The notes under the pieces are model-generated. The model saw nothing but the letters and a program-made list of their open reading frames with translations. It was not told the DNA's origin and did no database searches. A stretch of DNA of 64,000 nucleotides, taken from Microbacterium sp. zg-B96. Lineage in GTDB: Bacteria > Actinomycetota > Actinomycetes > Actinomycetales > Microbacteriaceae. The position numbers were made by a program, and so were the translations under genes. This document shows, piece by piece, positions 14,911 through 24,357 of this stretch (position 1 is the first letter of the stretch; the number at the start of each line of letters is the position of its first letter). The DNA lies in contig NZ_CP126738.1 in NCBI RefSeq assembly GCF_030246865.1, forward strand, positions 2,790,001 through 2,854,000, read 5' to 3'.

Positions 14911-16236
14911 ATGAACACCTCCCCGACCACCACCCCGACCGACGTGATGTCGGCGTCGGACGTGGTCGCGGCGATGGTGGAGACCGACCGGCAGCTCGCG
15001 GCGATCCAGGCCAGGCAACTGGTGCTGCTGGGCCGCGCCGGCGACATCGCGGCGGCGCAGACCGCGGCGATCCCGCTGTCTTCGCAGCGGGAGCGGGAAC
15101 TGCCGCTGCGGTCGATCGCGGCGGAGCTCGCGGCAGCCACGCGCCGGTCGGATCGGGGGATGCAGAACCGCATCCACCAGGCCGGGGTGATGCGCGACCG
15201 GTTCCCCGCCACCGTCACCGCACTGGCGGAGGGCCGCATCGACATCGGGCATCTGCGGGTGATTGAAGAAGCCGGCGCCCGGCTCACCGACCCCGACGCG
15301 CGGGCGATGTTCGAACAGGCCGCCCTCGCGGTCGCGGAGAAAGAAACCGCGGGCCGAGCGCGACCGGCGATCCTCGCGCTCGCGCAACGCATCGACCCTG
15401 TTCCGTTCACGGAACGGTATGCGACCGCGGCGGAAGCCCGCCGGGTGTGGGTGCACGACCTGCAAGACGGCATGGCCGAACTCGGCGCGATCCTCCCCGC
15501 GCACCTCGTCCACGGGATCATGGACCGGATCACCCAGTGCGCCCGCATGCTGCTCGAACAAGACGGCGGCACGGCGAGCAACGACAGCGCCCCGGATGCC
15601 GCGGGTGAGGCCCAGCCGGTCGACACCCGCACGATGGACCAACGCCGCGCCGACGTGCTCGCCGATCTGCTGCTCACCGGGCACGCCACCGCGGAAGCCT
15701 CCGACGCCACGGTGTGTGAGACGGGCGCGATCATCGCGCACATCCAAGTGACCGTGCCCGCTGCGACCCTCACCGGGGCGGATGTGCCCGCCACGTTCAT
15801 GGGGCACGGGCCGATGGACCCGGACACCGCCCGCCACTTCGCCTCCCACGCCACCGCCTGGGAACGGATGTTCACCGACCCCCGCACCGGCGCGATCGAC
15901 AACACCGACACCTACCGGCCCTCCAGGGCGCAACGCCGGTTCCTGCGGGGCCGGGACGAGCACTGCCGATTCCCCGGCTGCCGGGCCGCGGTGTGGCACT
16001 GCGACATCGACCACACCGTCGACTACGCCCACGGCGGCCCCACCCGGGTGTGCAACCTCGCCCACCTGTGCAAACGGCACCACATGCTCAAACACAACAC
16101 CGCCTGGACCGTGGAACAACACCCCGGCGGGATCCTGGTGTGGACCAGCCCCACCGGGAGGGTCTACCCCGACATCCCGCAGCGCACGCTCGAGTTCATC
16201 GCCGCCGCCAGCAGTGGCGCACCCCCACCCTTCTAG
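14911..16236 (+). CDS. DUF222 domain-containing HNH endonuclease
   Basis: 441 residues. The N-terminal ~300 residues are the DUF222 helical domain (ASDVVAAMVETDRQLAAIQAR, later MQNRIHQAGVMRDRFP), as in 13E12-type proteins of actinobacteria. The C-terminal HNH/McrA-like nuclease has FLRGRDEHCRFPGC, then HCDIDHTVDYAHGGPT, NLAHLCKRHH and K near residues 350-390, with all metal-binding Cys and His present. These genes are multi-copy in many actinobacterial genomes and look like domesticated or selfish nucleases. The ATG at 14911 is preferred over the ATG at 14881 because CAGGAT, a -10-like box, lies seven bases before it. Confidence 0.85.
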   Translation: MNTSPTTTPTDVMSASDVVAAMVETDRQLAAIQARQLVLLGRAGDIAAAQTAAIPLSSQRERELPLRSIAAELAAATRRSDRGMQNRIHQAGVMRDRFPATVTALAEGRIDIGHLRVIEEAGARLTDPDARAMFEQAALAVAEKETAGRARPAILALAQRIDPVPFTERYATAAEARRVWVHDLQDGMAELGAILPAHLVHGIMDRITQCARMLLEQDGGTASNDSAPDAAGEAQPVDTRTMDQRRADVLADLLLTGHATAEASDATVCETGAIIAHIQVTVPAATLTGADVPATFMGHGPMDPDTARHFASHATAWERMFTDPRTGAIDNTDTYRPSRAQRRFLRGRDEHCRFPGCRAAVWHCDIDHTVDYAHGGPTRVCNLAHLCKRHHMLKHNTAWTVEQHPGGILVWTSPTGRVYPDIPQRTLEFIAAASSGAPPPF

Positions 16237-16302
16237 GTGCGGGGCACCCGCCTGCCTATCCGGCGCTGCCGGACGGCGGGCCGCTGGTGCGGAGGCGCGG
16301 GG

Positions 16303-18138
16303 TCAGACGCCACCACCGCCGCCACCACCACCACCGCCCCCGGCGGAGCCGCCACCGGACGAACCGCCCGAGGTCGACGACGACGCCATCGCCGCGGACG
16401 ACAGCGAGGCGATGCTCGACGAGAACGTCGCGGCGTTGAACGCCCCGGTGCCGTAGTACCAGGCGGGGGTCACTCCGGCGGCACCGTAGAACACCATGAG
16501 CTCATCGGCCCACTTCTTCTCCTGGCCGAACACGACGGCATAGGGCAGCAACGACTCGTAGAGGTAGATCATCTCGCGCGGATCATCGACATTCACCGGC
16601 CGCCGCTCGGCACCCATCGGCGACTGCAGCATGCGGATGCGATCCGCCTCCGCCCAGTCGATGAAGACCTTCAGCCCGGCAAGGTGATCCCGCACCTCAG
16701 CGCCAGCCGCAGTCAGCGGCCGGTGCGATACCAGAAACAGCACCAGCACGAAGGCCGCAGCGGCGAAGAGGATCAGCAGGAGCGGCCCGACGGCCATGAC
16801 CCCGGCATCCAGTGCCAGCACGCCGAAGACGACCACGAGCGCCGCAGCGGTCACGACCGCCACCGCGGGCCACACGCGCGCTGCGACGGGCACCGGCCGC
16901 CGCAGGCCCTGGCGATCCAGTTGCTCGCTCGCCGCCTTCAGGATCTTGGATGCCACCTTCGACAGGCGGGTGTCCTGCGTGCCGAACTCGAAGGTGGCGC
17001 CCGCGGGCGTGGTCGCGCCGAACAGGCCGTCCAGCAGCATCTGCCCGTCCCCGTCCGCCAAGGACCGATCGACCAGCTCCACCTGCATCTTCGAGCCGCC
17101 GAACATCTTGTGCGACCCCTCAAGAATGCGGATCGACCCGACGATCGCCTGCTCGAGCACCTCGGCGGGGATCGCCTTCGTCGTCTTGCCCAGCAGCACC
17201 GCGCTCTCCAGCGCATCGATCCCCGGAGGTGGGGTGTACTCGGCGATGATCGTGGGCCGACCCTGCTCATCGCGCATCCAGCGCCGTCGCGTCCAGAAGG
17301 CCCCGCCCAGCGCGGCGAGCAGAGCGACCGTGGCACTGCCCTGCGCCCAGCCCCACTCCGACGCGAAGAACGACGAATCGAATTCCGCGAAGGTGTCGGG
17401 CTCGAACCCCACCGCGACGGTCATCGTCTCGTGGGGGCCGACGCCGGTGGCATCCGCCGTCACCGCCGTGTCGCCGCCCTCCCCCCGCACCACAGAGACA
17501 GTGCACTGCTGGGTCGACCCCTGCGCACCCACATAACAGGCCTGCTGGCCGGTCAGGGCATCGGCCAGCGCGGCATCCACCTTGACTGTCGCCGTCACAC
17601 GTCCGAACGACTGCGGCCAGTCGACGCCGTTGACGTCCCAGTAGAACTCCTGCCCGCCGTCGTCGAAGGTCCACGTGACATTCTCGAGGTCGTACGTGAA
17701 CACGTAGGTCTGCACGCCGTGCACGAAATCGTCGGCGCGCGAGGTCATCTCGTACACGCCGTCATCAGAATCGGTCTCGGACGGCCGCTCGGCCCCGTTC
17801 TCGTCGGTGATCGACACGAGCGACGGGTGCAGCGGCTGCCCGTTGTACGACGACGGGATCGCGCGGCGCATGCCCCGGTTCTGATCGATCTCGGGGAAGA
17901 TGGCGGTGAACGTCTCGACCACTCGCAGCCGGCTGGTGCCGTCCTCGGCGCGGGTGAGCGTGTAGTCCACGTCGAGCGTGTCGAACGTGAAGTCGTCGAC
18001 GTCAGCGGAAACCGCCCCCGGCATCGGCCCGGCGGCCACCGCGTCGGCTTGAGCGGGAAGAAGTGCCCCGGCGGATGCCACCGCCATCACCGCGATCGCT
18101 CCGAGCGCGACACTGATTCGTCTGACGATCCGCATCAT
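16303..18138 (-). CDS. DUF2207 domain-containing membrane protein
   Basis: 611 residues with a signal peptide (residues 1-30, cleavage after ALLPAQADA), a large extracellular DUF2207 domain (PF09972, about residues 40-290; DFTFDTLDVDYTLTRAEDG, then FPEIDQNRGMRRAIP), a membrane span near 305-325, a cytoplasmic part, two more spans near 455-500, and a tail of Ser and Gly ending in a run of glycines. The family is widespread in actinobacteria, with no known function. Start at 18138 is set by a TAGGCT -10 box seven bases upstream. Divergent from the MarR gene, which may regulate it. Confidence 0.85.
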   Translation of the reverse strand: MMRIVRRISVALGAIAVMAVASAGALLPAQADAVAAGPMPGAVSADVDDFTFDTLDVDYTLTRAEDGTSRLRVVETFTAIFPEIDQNRGMRRAIPSSYNGQPLHPSLVSITDENGAERPSETDSDDGVYEMTSRADDFVHGVQTYVFTYDLENVTWTFDDGGQEFYWDVNGVDWPQSFGRVTATVKVDAALADALTGQQACYVGAQGSTQQCTVSVVRGEGGDTAVTADATGVGPHETMTVAVGFEPDTFAEFDSSFFASEWGWAQGSATVALLAALGGAFWTRRRWMRDEQGRPTIIAEYTPPPGIDALESAVLLGKTTKAIPAEVLEQAIVGSIRILEGSHKMFGGSKMQVELVDRSLADGDGQMLLDGLFGATTPAGATFEFGTQDTRLSKVASKILKAASEQLDRQGLRRPVPVAARVWPAVAVVTAAALVVVFGVLALDAGVMAVGPLLLILFAAAAFVLVLFLVSHRPLTAAGAEVRDHLAGLKVFIDWAEADRIRMLQSPMGAERRPVNVDDPREMIYLYESLLPYAVVFGQEKKWADELMVFYGAAGVTPAWYYGTGAFNAATFSSSIASLSSAAMASSSTSGGSSGGGSAGGGGGGGGGGGV

Positions 18139-18145
18139 GGTGCAC

Positions 18146-18165
18146 AGCCTATTGGGGCTTACAGT
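18146..18165. promoter_or_regulatory. divergent leaderless promoters
   Basis: On the minus strand TAGGCT (18151-18146) lies seven bases before the ATG at 18138. On the plus strand TACAGT (18160-18165) lies seven bases before the ATG at 18173. The two start codons are only 34 bases apart and the promoters nearly touch, so the two genes probably compete for or share regulation. Confidence 0.5.
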
Positions 18166-18172
18166 GGTCCCC

Positions 18173-18601
18173 ATGACCGACCGTCACCTCGCCGTGGACG
18201 CGTGGGAGGCGCTCTTTCGGGCGCAGCATGAGGTGTTCGAGGAGATCAACGTCGATTTCCAGGATGCCGAGCTGTCGCAGGCCGAGTACGACGTGCTGCT
18301 CACCGTCACCCGCTGCGCCGACCTCAGCGCCAGATTGCGTGAAGTCACCGCCAACATGCTGATCAGTCAGCCGAGCGTGTCGCGCCTGGTGGACCGGATG
18401 GTCGTGCGGGGCCTCATCACGAAGTGCGCCGACCCGAACGACGGCCGCGGCGCGGTGGTGCGCGCGACGCCGGAAGGAACGGCGATCTTCCGCCGACTCG
18501 CGTCCGCCCACGGGCAGCGCATCGCCGCCCGCATGTCGGTGCTCGACGACGACGAACTGCGCCAACTGCGCGACCTGGCCACCAAGCTCCGCCACCGCTG
18601 A
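18173..18601 (+). CDS. MarR family transcriptional regulator
   Basis: 142 residues with the full MarR architecture: N-terminal dimerisation helix (AWEALFRAQHEVFEEIN), the core LSQAEYDVLLTV, the winged helix with LISQPSVSRLVDRMVVRGLITK near residues 60-85, a wing with DPNDGRGAVVRATPEG, and a C-terminal helix. The start follows a TACAGT -10 box. Divergent from the DUF2207 gene and upstream of a convergent ABC-2 exporter. Effector unknown. Confidence 0.88.
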   Translation: MTDRHLAVDAWEALFRAQHEVFEEINVDFQDAELSQAEYDVLLTVTRCADLSARLREVTANMLISQPSVSRLVDRMVVRGLITKCADPNDGRGAVVRATPEGTAIFRRLASAHGQRIAARMSVLDDDELRQLRDLATKLRHR

Positions 18602-18612
18602 GAAACCGCGCA

Positions 18613-19347
18613 CTACGGAGTTCGCCGTCGCAGCGTGAGCGGTGCGAGCACGAGGAATCCGACGGCGAACGCCACGACGATCAGCAGCGGCCCCCACAGG
18701 TCGCTGCCGTCCTCCCCGGCGGTCACGGCGTTGATCGCGTCGACGGCGTGACTGAGGGGCAGGAACTGGCTGATCGTGTAGAGCGCGTCCGGCATCTCAT
18801 CGCGCGGCATGAGCAGCCCGCCCAGGATGATCTGCGGGAACACCAGCAGCGGCATGAACTGCACCGCCTGGAACTCGGTGCGCGCGAAGGCGCTTGCCAG
18901 CAACCCCAGCGCGGTGCCGAGGATCGCGTCGATCACCGCGACCAGCCCCAGTTGCCAGAGCGCTCCGTCGACCTGCAGGCCGCACACCCCGACAGCGAAC
19001 CACACCGTCACCACCGCCTGCAGCGTCGCCATCAGCCCGAACGCCAGCGCGTAGCCCAGGATGAAGTCGGCCTTGCCCAGCGGCGTCGTCATGAGCCGTT
19101 CGAGCGTCCCCGACCGCCGCTCCCGCAGCGTCGTGACCGAGGTGATGAGGAACATCACCACGAACGGGAACAGCGCCAGGATCGGCCCGCCAAAGGTGTC
19201 GAACACCCCCTCCCGGTCGTTGAACAGCCAGGCGAACAGCCCCACCAGCAGACTCGGTGCGACCAGCATCAGCGCGATCGAGCGAGGGTCGTGGCTCAGC
19301 TGGCGCAGCACCCGCCCCGCCGTCGCGAACGTCCGAGCGGGATTCAT
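18613..19347 (-). CDS. ABC-2 type transporter permease
   Basis: 244-residue membrane protein with six predicted spans (first near residues 25-45, MLVAPSLLVGLFAWLF; others near 60-80, 105-130, 140-165, 170-190, 220-240). It contains the family segment TTLRERRSGTLERLMTTPLGKADFILGYALAFG, typical of ABC-2/DrrB-like exporters. It forms an exporter with the ATPase encoded just upstream, whose stop overlaps this start by four bases. Substrate unknown: drugs, lipids or polysaccharide precursors are all seen for the family. Confidence 0.88.
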   Translation of the reverse strand: MNPARTFATAGRVLRQLSHDPRSIALMLVAPSLLVGLFAWLFNDREGVFDTFGGPILALFPFVVMFLITSVTTLRERRSGTLERLMTTPLGKADFILGYALAFGLMATLQAVVTVWFAVGVCGLQVDGALWQLGLVAVIDAILGTALGLLASAFARTEFQAVQFMPLLVFPQIILGGLLMPRDEMPDALYTISQFLPLSHAVDAINAVTAGEDGSDLWGPLLIVVAFAVGFLVLAPLTLRRRTP

Positions 19348-20117
19348 GCCGCGCTCCCGCGACGGCGCTCACGCCGCGGATGCTCGTCCGCACCGCCGGC
19401 GTCCAGCTCGATCAGCGCCAGGAAGGCCGCGTCGGGATCGGCGGCGCCTGTCATCTCGAGCAGCCCGCGCGGCGTGGTGTGCGTCAGCACCCGCCCATCG
19501 TGGATGAGCACGACATCGTCGCACCGCATCGCCTCGTCCATGACGTGGCTCGACACGATCAGCGTCGCACCGGCATCGGCCAATCGGCGGAAGATCGCCC
19601 ACAGGCTCTGGCGCAGCACCGGGTCCAGGCCCACCGTGGGCTCGTCCAGCACCAGCACCTCGGGCGAGCCGAGCATCGCGACGGCGAGCGAGACCCGGCT
19701 GCGCTGCCCGCCCGACAGCGCCCCTGCCAGCTGGGTGCGCCGCCGGGTGAGGCCGACGTCGGCGATGACGCGAGGAACCTCGGATGCCGCGACGCCCAAG
19801 ACCCGCGCGGCGTAGCGCAGGTTCTGCTCCACCGTGAGGTCGTCGTACACCGACGCGCCCTGTGTCGAGTACGCGACGCGATGGCGCAGCGCAGGGACCC
19901 CGGCGGGTTCGCCGAGCACGGTCACCGTGCCGCCTGCGACGATCTGCACCCCCACGATCGCGCGCATCAGCGTCGTCTTGCCACCGCCGCTGGGACCCAG
20001 CAGCCCCGTGATGCGCCCGCGTGGGATCTGCACGTCGAGACCATCGAACACCGTGGTGCGGCCGCGCCGCACCACCAGGTCCCGCACGTCGACTGCGGCA
20101 TCCGCATGCGTCGTCAT
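19344..20117 (-). CDS. ABC transporter ATP-binding protein (ABC-2 exporter)
   Basis: 257 residues with Walker A GPSGGGKTT near residue 43, signature LSGGQRSRVSLA near 142, Walker B VLVLDEPTVGLDP near 160 and the H-loop SSH near 198. It resembles DrrA/CcmA-type ATPases that pair with ABC-2 permeases. The gene overlaps the permease gene by four bases. The ATG at 20115-20117 begins the minus-strand operon, 45 bases after the DUF2804 gene. Confidence 0.92.
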   Translation of the reverse strand: MTTHADAAVDVRDLVVRRGRTTVFDGLDVQIPRGRITGLLGPSGGGKTTLMRAIVGVQIVAGGTVTVLGEPAGVPALRHRVAYSTQGASVYDDLTVEQNLRYAARVLGVAASEVPRVIADVGLTRRRTQLAGALSGGQRSRVSLAVAMLGSPEVLVLDEPTVGLDPVLRQSLWAIFRRLADAGATLIVSSHVMDEAMRCDDVVLIHDGRVLTHTTPRGLLEMTGAADPDAAFLALIELDAGGADEHPRRERRRGSAA

Positions 20118-20162
20118 ACGCCCATCGTGGCCCTGCCGTCGCTCACGTGCGAGAGGTGCGCT

Positions 20163-21164
20163 TCACCAGCGGTTGTGCACCTCTTCGGCCCAGCCGAGGA
20201 TGTCCGCGAACGCGACGGTCTCGCCGTCGTCGGTCGTGAACGTGCCCGACCAGTGGCCGAAGCACTGCTCGGTGCGGGAGGACAGCACGACCAGGTCGGT
20301 GCTGCCGACCTTGCGGTAGAACGGCGCGAACGTGGCATCCAATCCCCCGCCGGTGATGCGCCACGGCCGGCGCCACTGGGCGAGGTCGTACTCCCACACC
20401 AGATCGTCATGGATCTTGTGCAGCCGACCGTCGACGAGCATCGCGTTCTCGGTGCTGCCGGAGCCGTCGGTCCACTTGCCACCCACCTGCACGCCGATGA
20501 CGCGACCGCCCGAGACTCCCGACCCGGCGCCCCAGTTCCATTCCACGTCGTACGGCCAGCGGCCACGACCGTGGTCGAGTACCGCCCAGGACTGTCCCGC
20601 CGGCACGTCGGAGGTGACCCCCTCGACGGTCACGGTGCCGACTGCGGGGCGCGCGAGGTCCTTCACGGTGTACTGGAAGCGCCGGGAACTCCACGGGACG
20701 ACGACGGCGAGGCGCTCGTGCCCGTCGGGGAGCTCCGCGACGACGTCGAACGAGGCGCCCGCGATGCGCGCGCGCAGCCGGGTGCCGCCCGGCACCTCGT
20801 CGATGTCGATCTCGAGGCCCTTGGCCCGTGCGCGCGACGATCCCTGCTCCAGCCGTGGCGCCAGCGTCACACCGCGCGCGGGGATGACGGTGGCCTCGGC
20901 GTGCCAGGTGCGCTCGGTGGCACGATCGAGCACCCACACCTCGTGCACGGCGGCGTAGTCGATCGACGACACCGTCAGCGCCAGGATGTGCGTCGGGGTC
21001 GTGACGTTCCAGTACTCCCAGCGCTTGTTGCGCCCCCACGAGCGGGTGTGCACGCGGGACGCGTCGACCAGCGGCTGTCGCGCCCACCCCACCGCCGCAC
21101 GATTGAGCACGCGGCCGTCGCCGGCGGTGAGGGAGACGGGCTCGGTCAGTTCACGCAGGGTCAC
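20163..21164 (-). CDS. DUF2804 domain-containing protein
   Basis: 333-residue soluble protein with beta-rich composition. Sequence features such as WARQPLVDAS near residue 28, WGRNKRWEYWNV near 44, and DHGRGRWPYDVEWNWGAGSG near 205-225 match the DUF2804 family, which is related to the hydroxyneurosporene-synthase/AttH-like beta-barrel fold. Function is unknown. The GTG start overlaps the GH2 stop (GTGA), so it is coupled to the glycosidase and transporter genes upstream, suggesting a carbohydrate-related job or substrate binding. Confidence 0.8.
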   Translation of the reverse strand: MTLRELTEPVSLTAGDGRVLNRAAVGWARQPLVDASRVHTRSWGRNKRWEYWNVTTPTHILALTVSSIDYAAVHEVWVLDRATERTWHAEATVIPARGVTLAPRLEQGSSRARAKGLEIDIDEVPGGTRLRARIAGASFDVVAELPDGHERLAVVVPWSSRRFQYTVKDLARPAVGTVTVEGVTSDVPAGQSWAVLDHGRGRWPYDVEWNWGAGSGVSGGRVIGVQVGGKWTDGSGSTENAMLVDGRLHKIHDDLVWEYDLAQWRRPWRITGGGLDATFAPFYRKVGSTDLVVLSSRTEQCFGHWSGTFTTDDGETVAFADILGWAEEVHNRW

Positions 21165-22981
21165 GCGTGCTCCTCTCGCACCGCGGCGCGGGTGGATGCC
21201 GCCTGGCGCAGTCTGTCGTTCATCGCCCGGACGGCGAGTTCGTCGACCTTCACGAATCGGCGGTCGTAGGTGACCATGCCGTTGACCTCATCCTCGACGT
21301 CGGTCAGCTGCGTGTAAACGGTCGCCCCGAGCCCGCGTGCGATCGCCGGCGCGATCTCCCGGTCGTGCAACCGCTCGATCGCGCGCAGCAGCGCGGTGCG
21401 GGAGCGGTAGCGGCGGTACCCGAAGACCTTGCGCGTCCAGGTGTGCTGCGGCACCGCCAGGCTGTAGCCGCCGTATTCGGTGACCGCCAGCACGCGCCGG
21501 TCGCTCCCGCGGGGCACGCGCACCGGGCGGAAGTAGACGTGCAGGCTCCGGAGGTCCCCGGCATCCTGGTCGTGCCAGCCACTGGCGTGGTCGGTCGGCC
21601 GCGTGGGGTCGAGGTGGCGCAGGAGCACCGCGATGCGAGCAGCGTCGAACTGCCCCCACCCCTCGTTGAACGGCACCCACAGCGACAGCGACGGCACGCT
21701 GCGCAGATGCTCGACCATCTCGACCAGCTCGACTTCGAACCGCTCGCGGCCGACGGCATCCGCCCTCCCGAACCGGGCGTGCCGGGTGTCGTCGAGCGAG
21801 GGTGCGCCGAACACCGGCGCGGTGATGATGCTCGGCCGGTAGCGGGTGCCGCCGTTGACCGCGTCCTGCCAGACGAGCATGCCGAGGCGATCGCAGTGGT
21901 GATACCAGCGGAGCGGTTCGACCTTGATGTGCTTGCGCAGCATCGTGTAGCCCAGGCGCTGGGCGAGGCGGATGTCGTACTCCAGCGCGGCGTCGCTCGG
22001 GGCGGTGTACCCGCCGTCGGGCCAGTAGCCCTGATCGAGCAGCCCGACCGGCAGATAAGGTGCACCGTTCAGCAGCAGCCGCGGGTATCCGCGATCGTCG
22101 ACTCCGACGCTGAACGAACGCAGGCCGACGTAGCTGCGCACCGCATCGTCGCCGAGCGTCACCGCCACGTCGTAGAGGAACGGATCCGCCGGCGACCACG
22201 GCCGCACCGGCACCGGCAGGGCGACGCGGGCGGCGCGACCCACCGGCACGGTCGCGGTGGCCACGACGGCGCCCTCCGCAGAGATCTCCACGTGCGCTGC
22301 GGCGTCCGCACCGTGAACACTCCCGACCGTGATCTCCACCGCGCCGTCGGCAAGATCCGGGGTCAGCACGAGGGCGTCCACCGCGACGCGCGGCACCACC
22401 TCGAGCCACACCGTCTGCCAGATGCCCGACTGCGGCGTGTACCAAATGCCGCCGCGGCGACTGGACTGTTTGCCGCGGGCGAGCCATGCGGCATCCGTCA
22501 CATCGCGCACCGCGAGGGTGAGTTCGTGCTGGTCGCCGCCGGCGAGCGCCGCGGTGACATCGATCGTGAAGGGCAGGTAGCCGCCGGTGTGCCCGCCGAC
22601 CTCGACGCCGTCGACGGCGACCCGGCACGACTGGTCCACCGCGCCGAAGTGCAGCAGGACGCGTTCGTCGGCGGCGCGTTGCGGCAGCGTGAAGGCGCGC
22701 CGGTACCAGAGCGTCTCGGCGGCGCCGAGCGCACGGCCCACGCCCGACAGCGGCATCTCCGGCGAGAACGGCACCACGATCTCGCCGTCCCACACTGTCG
22801 GTGCGGCGACCGGGTCGGCGACGTCGAGCGGGTCGGATGCCTGGAACCGCGTGATCGCGTACGACCAGACACCGTTGAGGTTCGTCCAGCCTTCGCGCAC
22901 CAGCTGCGGCCTGGGATACTCCGGCAGCGGCGCGTCCCGGTCGAGCCGCTCACCCCAGGGGGTCAACATCGGTGCGCTCAT
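21161..22981 (-). CDS. glycoside hydrolase family 2 protein
   Basis: 606 residues with the three GH2 modules: a jelly-roll sugar-binding domain (residues ~25-200; LVREGWTNLNGVWSYAI), an Ig-like domain (~200-295) and a TIM barrel (~300-590). The acid/base is Glu440 in VPFNEGW and the nucleophile is Glu502 in VTEYGGYS, both present. RKHIKVEPLRWYHHCDRLGMLVWQD is the usual barrel motif. It hydrolyses beta-galactosides, beta-glucuronides or beta-mannosides; specificity is not readable. No signal peptide, so it acts inside on imported oligosaccharides. Overlaps the MFS gene by four bases. Confidence 0.9.
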   Translation of the reverse strand: MSAPMLTPWGERLDRDAPLPEYPRPQLVREGWTNLNGVWSYAITRFQASDPLDVADPVAAPTVWDGEIVVPFSPEMPLSGVGRALGAAETLWYRRAFTLPQRAADERVLLHFGAVDQSCRVAVDGVEVGGHTGGYLPFTIDVTAALAGGDQHELTLAVRDVTDAAWLARGKQSSRRGGIWYTPQSGIWQTVWLEVVPRVAVDALVLTPDLADGAVEITVGSVHGADAAAHVEISAEGAVVATATVPVGRAARVALPVPVRPWSPADPFLYDVAVTLGDDAVRSYVGLRSFSVGVDDRGYPRLLLNGAPYLPVGLLDQGYWPDGGYTAPSDAALEYDIRLAQRLGYTMLRKHIKVEPLRWYHHCDRLGMLVWQDAVNGGTRYRPSIITAPVFGAPSLDDTRHARFGRADAVGRERFEVELVEMVEHLRSVPSLSLWVPFNEGWGQFDAARIAVLLRHLDPTRPTDHASGWHDQDAGDLRSLHVYFRPVRVPRGSDRRVLAVTEYGGYSLAVPQHTWTRKVFGYRRYRSRTALLRAIERLHDREIAPAIARGLGATVYTQLTDVEDEVNGMVTYDRRFVKVDELAVRAMNDRLRQAASTRAAVREEHA

Positions 22982-24291
22982 GCGGCATCCACCTCCTGCT
23001 GCAACCGCCGCAGCGCGAGCATCGGCACCACAACGAACAGGGCCACCAGGGCGGCGGCCGGGAAGATCCAGGGCGTGGGTACCTGCTTGACCACACCCAG
23101 GTCGACGTACGTCTCATTCGCACCGATGATGACCGCCGAGCCGATGAAGGGACCGATCACCATCGGGATCAGCACGACGAAGATCATGCGCAGGCCCTGC
23201 ACCATGCCGATGCGGTCCGACGGGGTGGCATCACGCACGCTCGCCGACAGCGACGCCGTCGACAGCATGAACCCGCCCATCATGATCGTGCCGAACAGGA
23301 TCACGCTCAGCATGTCCCGTACGACGAACATGCCGGCCAGCCCCACGATCATGAAGAACACCGCCGGCAGGATCGCGCGCGTCTTACCGACCCGGTCGAC
23401 CACCCGCCCGCCGACGATGCTGATCACGGCGGCGAGGGTCAGTACGCTGCCGAGGATGATCGCGTAGCCGTCGATGCGCAGGTACCGCTGGATGTAGATG
23501 ATCAGGTACGGGAAGAACACTTGGGAGCTCGTGCCGACGACGGCCCACGCCACGAGCAGGATGTACAGCCGCGGATGCGCCCGCAGCGTCGACGGCCGGA
23601 GGCCATGCACGAGCGCGCGCAGGTAACCGTCGGAGGGCGTCCGGATGTCGGGGGCGTCGCGCACCAGGAACCAGGCGAGCACGCCGACGGCCGCGGTGGC
23701 GAGGCCGATGATCCCGAAGAACAGCGTCCATTCGCCGGCCTGGGTGAGCCCGTCGAGCAGGCCGAACACCAGCAGCATCGCCATGAGCGGCAGCACCGAC
23801 AGCACCGAGTCGACCCGGCCGCGGTCGGCGGGGGTCGTAGCATCCGTTACCCACGCATTGAACGCGGCGTCGTTCGCGCCCGAGCCGAACATCGACATCA
23901 CGCAGTCGAGCAGGATGATGGCCACCACCGCGGTGCCGACCACCTGCGCGGCCTGCGCGCCGGCCGAGGGCTGCACGAGCCCGAAGGTCGCCGTCGTCAG
24001 GCCCCACAGGATGTAGCCGATCGCGATGAACGGGCGCCGCCGGCGCACCCGATCCGACCAGGCGCCCACGACCATCGTCGACAGCGTGGCGGCGACGGCG
24101 GATGCCGCGACCAGCACCGCGATCACGGTGGGATCGGTCGTGATCGTGTCGTACACGAACACGTTGAGGTACATGTTCTCGACGGTCCAGGCGAGCTGCC
24201 CGACGAAGCCGACGAGCACGACGACCCACCAGGTGCGGCCTGCCACGCGCGGCAGCCGTACGCGTGCGGGCGTGGGGGTGGGGACGGACAT
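22978..24291 (-). CDS. MFS transporter, GPH-like sugar transporter
   Basis: 437 residues with about twelve membrane spans. The loop between spans 2 and 3 reads GAWSDRVRRRRPFIAIGYILWG, as in MFS sugar and glycoside-pentoside-hexuronide transporters. The ATG at 24289-24291 is chosen for its GAGGAAG ribosome-binding site. It is the first gene of the MFS-GH2-DUF2804 operon, with four-base overlaps at both junctions, so it probably imports the oligosaccharide cleaved by the GH2 enzyme. Confidence 0.85.
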   Translation of the reverse strand: MSVPTPTPARVRLPRVAGRTWWVVVLVGFVGQLAWTVENMYLNVFVYDTITTDPTVIAVLVAASAVAATLSTMVVGAWSDRVRRRRPFIAIGYILWGLTTATFGLVQPSAGAQAAQVVGTAVVAIILLDCVMSMFGSGANDAAFNAWVTDATTPADRGRVDSVLSVLPLMAMLLVFGLLDGLTQAGEWTLFFGIIGLATAAVGVLAWFLVRDAPDIRTPSDGYLRALVHGLRPSTLRAHPRLYILLVAWAVVGTSSQVFFPYLIIYIQRYLRIDGYAIILGSVLTLAAVISIVGGRVVDRVGKTRAILPAVFFMIVGLAGMFVVRDMLSVILFGTIMMGGFMLSTASLSASVRDATPSDRIGMVQGLRMIFVVLIPMVIGPFIGSAVIIGANETYVDLGVVKQVPTPWIFPAAALVALFVVVPMLALRRLQQEVDAA

Positions 24292-24357
24292 CGGCTTCCT
24301 CGCTGACGGACCGGAATTCGGGTGCATCGATCCTATGCGGCGCGGCCGCGGCATCCG

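Noticed and set aside
16303..16340. Poly-glycine run at the end of the DUF2207 protein as a sign of sequencing error
   Set aside because: The reading frame stays open to a proper stop, and Gly/Ser-rich tails are common in DUF2207 proteins.
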